35,798 nt of DNA from Chromera velia. Taxonomy: Eukaryota > Sar > Chromeraceae. How positions within the stretch are numbered: position 1 is the first letter of the stretch; each line of letters starts with the position of its first letter. The DNA lies in assembly GCA_018398765.1 (NCBI GenBank), contig JAHBMJ010005861.1:1-35798 (forward strand), written 5' to 3'. The position numbers and the translations under genes were made by a program. The notes below the pieces were generated by a model. It saw only the letters and a program-made list of their open reading frames with translations, was not told the origin of the DNA and ran no database searches. Below are positions 31,549-35,798 of the stretch, in pieces.

Positions 31549-34233
31549 AGCCTATGTCTCCCAAAGAGAAGAACAGCACCCCCGACTAGAGAGACAAGCA
31601 AACCACCGGTTGTTCTCAAGGGAACACGTACGCATCACTACCAAGACAGCAGATAAAAAGAAACCTCTCCCCAGGAAGCGACAACGCCGATGGGCCCCCC
31701 ACAAGGAGGGCATACCGTCAAGAAGGGCGAGGAGAGAGGAGGAGAGAGAAAGGAGGGAAACCAGTTGGAAGGAATTGGGAAAGGAGGCGGCTAGGGATAC
31801 CATCATAAAGAGCGATGGAAAGACATTGGGGGAAATTCAATTTTTGGAACTGGTTAGTCGCCAATTTGGCCGCATGATCAGATCAAATGGAATTATGAGT
31901 AGCATAGGGCATCCTGCCAAATCGAATTTCATTTGATGCCAATTGATTGATGACATGAATCGATCAAGCACCTGCATGCTCTCTTTTCGAATCTGATTTC
32001 GGCAGGAGTGATCACCTAGCTTGTGGTCTTCCGATTTACATTATCGAGTGGATCGAAATACAGAATGTTCCCAGAAGTGGAATCTGGTTTCTTTTTCCCT
32101 CCTAGCTGGCTGACAGCTAGTGTAGGCATGTCTAGGAATTAATTATAATTTGAGGGAAGGATCTCTTCTCTTCTTTTTTGACAAGCTTTTTCAACCGCCA
32201 GCCCTCTTCCCATTCAACATAGATCAACCCGCCCAGCTAGGCCTAAGTTTCGTTGCATGATTTGTGCTTCTCTCTCGAGCACACACAAATTAGCTGACAG
32301 ATCGATGAAGGTGTTTTCGGCCTCTCTATCCTTTCTGTCGCTGCATGCATACCTTTTTGCCTCCCTCTCTTTGCACCCACAAACAAGCGTGCTTCCCCTT
32401 TTTGTTTCTCTCATTCTTCTCCTCCCCCCCCCCCCCCCCNCCCCCCCCCCCCCTCTCTCTCTCTCTGTGTGTATGTATGCGTGTGCAGCTGATGGAAGAC
32501 ATCCCCGAGGAGGTTTCTAAGATTCTAACCTTGGATGAGAAGCGGATCAAGCGCATTGGTCAGAGTAACCTTTTTTCTTTTCTTTTCTTTTCGCCTCTCT
32601 TATCTATAAGTGATATGCCGTCCAACAGTTTGGTGAACTCTGCTGTGACCCTTCTCTGAATAGCTTTGTGTTTCTATGGTATCGATATGACCTGCCACGT
32701 TAGTTTGGCTGTTAATTAAAATTCATATAGGTCGTTTTCTTTTTCTAACTCGTTAGGTCTTGAGGGGGCATACAGAGAAAAGCATTGAACCAGGTCGCTC
32801 TTGCCCATAATTATGCTTAATTGTGCGTACATGGAGTGCAGAGAGCTTTGACCCAGACATGGAGGCAGAGAAGAACGAGATCGACAGGATCTTTGAGGAG
32901 ATCGAGGCAGAGATCGTAAGTCCCCCCGCGCAAGTCCCACTTCATAAAATCAGTTACGCTTCCTGTGCGTGTGTGCGTATATGCGTCAGAGCGCGCGTCT
33001 CTTTCTGCTCTATCTATCTAATAATATCTGCCAGGCCGCGTCTCCATGCACACTCGATCAATGCCTTTTGGATTAATGCATTCCTCTTACGACCCATGCA
33101 TGTTGCCTACATGTCCAGCTCAGAATCTGCATATGCATGCTTGTCAGCGAAAGCTCGAAGGAATTGATTGATAAAGGGAAGGAGGGGGTCGTACAGGCGA
33201 AAATAGATATGAAATTCAATGCCAACGTACATTCACAGATGCACACAAGAAACAAAGAAAGAAGGCAGATACACAAAACGAAACAGTGCATACAGAGGGA
33301 CAGAAAAGGGTGGGGAGATGCCGGTAAGGGTACCAAGAGAGTATGAGGGAAACAAATCAGCAGAAAAAAGAGTTGCCATCTACAGAAAAAGCCTGAGCGT
33401 CTTGTTACATCTGCTTTCCGTCTCTTCTGTCCTGTTTTTGCCAGACCTTCCGTACACTTTTCCTTGGGTACGAAACAAGGTTTTCACGTCTTACTTAGAC
33501 TCCCCCCCTGCATGAATGCTCTTTCTCCTTCTCTTCTCTCAGGATAGGATCGGGTACATCAACGTGAAATCAAGAGGCCTCGCCCTCTCTCCGTTCATGT
33601 TCAGCGTGACTCTAGAGGGTAAGACTTAGGCAGAAAGATCGTTTCCCTCCTTCCAAGCAGCGGTTGAATTCAAGCAGGGATTTGTAGAAGTGGTGGAGAC
33701 CAGAAAAGAAAATGAGTGGACAGTGTTCTTTCAATCGTTCGTCGACCCCCTCCCTCTTTCCTGTAAGTAAAACCCTCCATGTCCATCAGTTTGCCTATAT
33801 GTTTGCATAACTGTAAGTGTCCACTGTGCACGTAGAAAGAAGGAAGGGGTGGATGTTCAGAGAGAAGAAGAGGTCAATGGAGCCCCAGCCATACCGAGGC
33901 GTGTGTTCTTGTTATCCTTCTATTTATTGTTTGTATGTACAAGAGAGAAAAAGAGAAAGTGAGCAGGTGTCTGTTTATCTAGCAGACCTACTGCTAGAAA
34001 AAGCTGGCAGCACGATGTATAAGTAAGTGAGTCAAAGGTTGGAGCGTTTTCGTTCGCTTAATAATATGACTGTCTGTTTGGCACTTTGGTCGGTTAGTTG
34101 AGCATAGATCTGTCTGTTTGGCTTACAGCTGTCCCTTTCATTGGATTTCTTGGGAGGGGCGGGGGGCATTTTGGCTTGATGCGGTGGCATTGCACCGCTA
34201 ACACGTTTGTGTGTCATCATGCTTTGCTGATAG

Positions 34234-34285
<52 letters not shown>

Positions 34286-34560
34286 TCTCTCTCTCTCCCT
34301 TCCTCCCTCTCTTTCTCCTTTCATCCCTCCTTTTCTCTCTCTCTTCCTCTCGCTTTCACTCTTGCTGTCGTTCTGTCAATGACATGCTCTCTCGCTCTCT
34401 TACACTCTTTCTCTCTCTCTCGGGCTCTCTCTCTAGCTCTCTCTCTCTATCTATCTATCCATCTATCTATGTATCTGTCTATCTATCTATCTATCTATGT
34501 ATCTCGTGCTGTTGCTCTTTTACTCTCGTGCTCTCTCATTCTCTCCCTCTTTTCCCCTCC

Positions 34561-34601
<41 letters not shown>

Positions 34602-35478
34602 TCTTTCTCTGTGTGTGTATATATATATATGTGTGTCTCTATGTGTGTGTGTGTATGTGTGTGTGTGTGTATGTATGTGTACGTGTAGATCAAGACTTGG
34701 GTTTTTACAACTAGTATTGCTTTTTGACGGGGTTCTTGTTTTTCTTCCTTCTAATCGCTCTTCCGCTTTCCTATTTCTCTTTACCCTTATTGCATGCATC
34801 CTCTCATTGGTTCTTCAGCCCTTGAAGAGTTGCAATTCAGGTAGCCGTCCATGCAGCCATGCAAACACCCTCAGGCGATGTACCTATTGATGCAAAGGCG
34901 TATAGCCAAGCCATAACTGGCAGAGTTCCCTCAAATTCGAAAGTGCCTATACAGAGACAATGATTCTGAAGTGTATGCACGATGCATGAGCACAAACTGT
35001 CCCTGGCTATGAATGAGTGCAGGTGATTTCACTCTACTTGCCTCCATCGAGGTGCTCCTGGGGGTTAGCAATGCTCGGAGGATGAGCTGCCTGCACTCCC
35101 TGGGGGGCGTGCATCTGGACCTCTCCCCCAATTAGATCTTTTTAGGGGAGAGGGGTCTACATGCGGATATTGTGTGAGACTTCGAGGGGGGTGGGGGATT
35201 TTATAAACAGATATAGTATGAGAACGATGCCCCAGCACGCCGATCCCCAATACGCCTCTGTCCAGACGTAAGTGAGTCGATGGAGGGGCCTGTATGAGAA
35301 GGTTTTCTTAGTCGGTATACACTCTTGCTTTTTTTCTTTTACATGTGCCGTCCTTCCTCTCTCCCAATGCAGGTGGGAGGCGGGAAAATTTGCCTGCAAA
35401 GAGGTGGACACGTTTAGTGTTGGCATGCTGATAGTGGAAGTCACATGGGGAACAAACATCGGGTTCAACCTCCGGGGG
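31549..35478 (+). CDS. Protein-kinase-like gene, partial and probably broken
   Basis: Phase-compatible exons: about 31549-31852 (basic, PLPRKRQRRW...GEIQFLEL), 32489-32558 (LMEDIPEEVSKILTLDEKR), 32842-32915 (ESFDPDMEAEKNEIDRIFEE), 33543-33618 (DRIGYINVKSRGLALSPFMF), 33661-33762 (AVEFKQGFVEVVETRKENEW, TVFFQSF), then from 35023 a segment with LLGVSNARRMSCLHSLG and GVHLDLSPN, and 35211-35267 and 35373-35478 with PQYASVQ and KEVDTFSVGMLIVEV. HLDLSPN matches the kinase catalytic loop HRDLKPEN, and DTFSVGMLIVEV matches subdomain IX (DVWSxGxxLxE). The position of the conserved Asn is a TAG. In the unspliced frame a TGA precedes a DFE (in place of DFG) and another TAG follows. No glycine-rich loop or VAIK Lys is evident. 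It is either a pseudogene, a pseudokinase spliced in a way I cannot see, or a sequence error. The gene continues past the window. Confidence 0.5.
32425..32470. repeat. Poly-C run with an N, followed by CT repeat
   Basis: About 28 C residues interrupted by one undetermined base (32440), then CTCTCTCT. It lies immediately upstream of the acceptor at 32488. The length is probably unreliable in the assembly. Confidence 0.9.
33763..34228 (+). other. Intron sequence of the kinase-like gene
   Basis: No exon could be supported here. A short frame (33817-34026) lacks splice support. The sequence is non-repetitive until the CT tract begins. Confidence 0.4.
34229..34690 (+). repeat. Compound microsatellite (TC)n, (CTAT)n, (TC)n, (TG)n
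   Basis: (TC)n at 34235-34282 and again at 34565-34595, CTAT tetramers at about 34447-34503, then TATATA and TGTGTG to 34685. All frames through it are compositional. It lies in an intron of the kinase-like gene. Confidence 0.95.
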
Positions 35479-35559
35479 GTCAGTCAGTATGCCATTGGGT
35501 TTTCTTCAGTGCTTTCCCTTTTTTTCTTTTCATTTTTCCATTTCCTTTGTCGCTCGCAG

Positions 35560-35798
35560 TGCTTTCGGTTTCTCTCGAGATCTATTGTGGTTTTCAGTCT
35601 TTCTGTCTCTCTGTCTGTATGTTTGTCTGTCTGTCTGTCCTACTCCTTGCCCTCCTCCCTCCTTCCTTTCCTCCTTCCCTCTCTCCCTCCTCTCTGCCTC
35701 TCGCCCTTCCTCCCCCCCCTTCCATTCCTCTCTCCCTCTTTCCCTCCTTATATATGATTCTCTCGCTCTCTCTCCCTTTCTCCTTTCCCCCCCCCCCC
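35560..35798 (+). repeat. Pyrimidine-rich tract at right edge
   Basis: CTGTCTGT and CCTCCCTCC runs ending in poly-C at the window end, downstream of the donor GTCAGT at 35479. Probably an intron of the kinase-like gene. Confidence 0.85.

Noticed and set aside
34211-34890. Long Ser/Leu-rich plus frames
   Set aside because: Produced by (TC)n, (CTAT)n and (TG)n microsatellites.
34838-35022. Continuous upstream frame into the kinase catalytic segment
   Set aside because: It contains TAA and TGA, and an acceptor at 35022 joins 33762 in the right phase to give a sensible kinase order.
34990-35270. Reassigned stop codons in the genetic code
   Set aside because: The SNARE gene ends at a TAG and the dioxygenase at a TAA at sensible places; one damaged gene is a simpler explanation.
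1-35798. CRISPR arrays, operons, rRNA or tRNA genes
   Set aside because: No regularly spaced repeats with unique spacers, no bacterial-style gene packing, and no tRNA cloverleaf or rRNA segment that I could recognise.

Overview
This is a eukaryotic nuclear window. It holds multi-exon genes with GT-AG introns of mostly 200-600 bp, long dinucleotide and homopolymer tracts, a longin R-SNARE, and chromodomain-type Ty3/gypsy retrotransposons. The organism cannot be proven from sequence alone. Intron-rich genes with poly-pyrimidine introns and repeated copies of the palindrome TGCATGCA would fit an alveolate such as a chromerid alga, but that is a guess.

Left part (1-7293). A microsatellite block (1-342) leads into the 5' end of an unrecognised minus-strand gene (530-1012, runs off the left edge). 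It is divergent from a complete eight-exon plus-strand gene (1665-6281) for a 508-residue 2-oxoglutarate/Fe(II) dioxygenase with an acidic tail. All seven introns were placed by matching splice sites and reading phase. A gene-free, mostly AT-rich stretch follows (6282-7293).

Middle part (7294-22332), a transposon nest. Element A is a plus-strand Ty3/gypsy LTR retrotransposon (7299-20939; 361-bp LTRs, 5-bp target duplication). Its integrase is split by element B, a minus-strand chromovirus (11704-18783; 277-bp LTRs, 5-bp target duplication) with gag, protease, RT, RNase H, integrase and a C-terminal chromodomain. Farther right, A also carries a 719-bp hAT-like terminal-inverted-repeat element (19511-20229, perfect 8-bp duplication). 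Both retroelements are dead, with many nonsense codons and frameshifts. Just downstream lie two more inverted-repeat elements: a TA-flanked one of 937 bp (21120-22056) and a 234-bp MITE with a perfect 8-bp duplication (22099-22332).

Right part (22333-35798). A stretch without a recognised gene precedes a complete seven-exon minus-strand gene (24542-28023) for a 283-residue VAMP7-like longin R-SNARE. Its SNARE motif has Thr instead of the zero-layer Arg, and about 56 residues follow the membrane anchor. On the plus strand come a probable small basic protein gene (29189-31517) and a kinase-like gene (31549 to beyond 35478). The kinase-like gene shows recognisable catalytic-loop and subdomain IX motifs, but a TAG replaces the conserved Asn of the catalytic loop. 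Microsatellite and minisatellite tracts fill introns and spacers.

The host genes look unrelated in function (oxygenase, vesicle fusion, kinase-like). The transposons sit in one block between the oxygenase and the SNARE gene.
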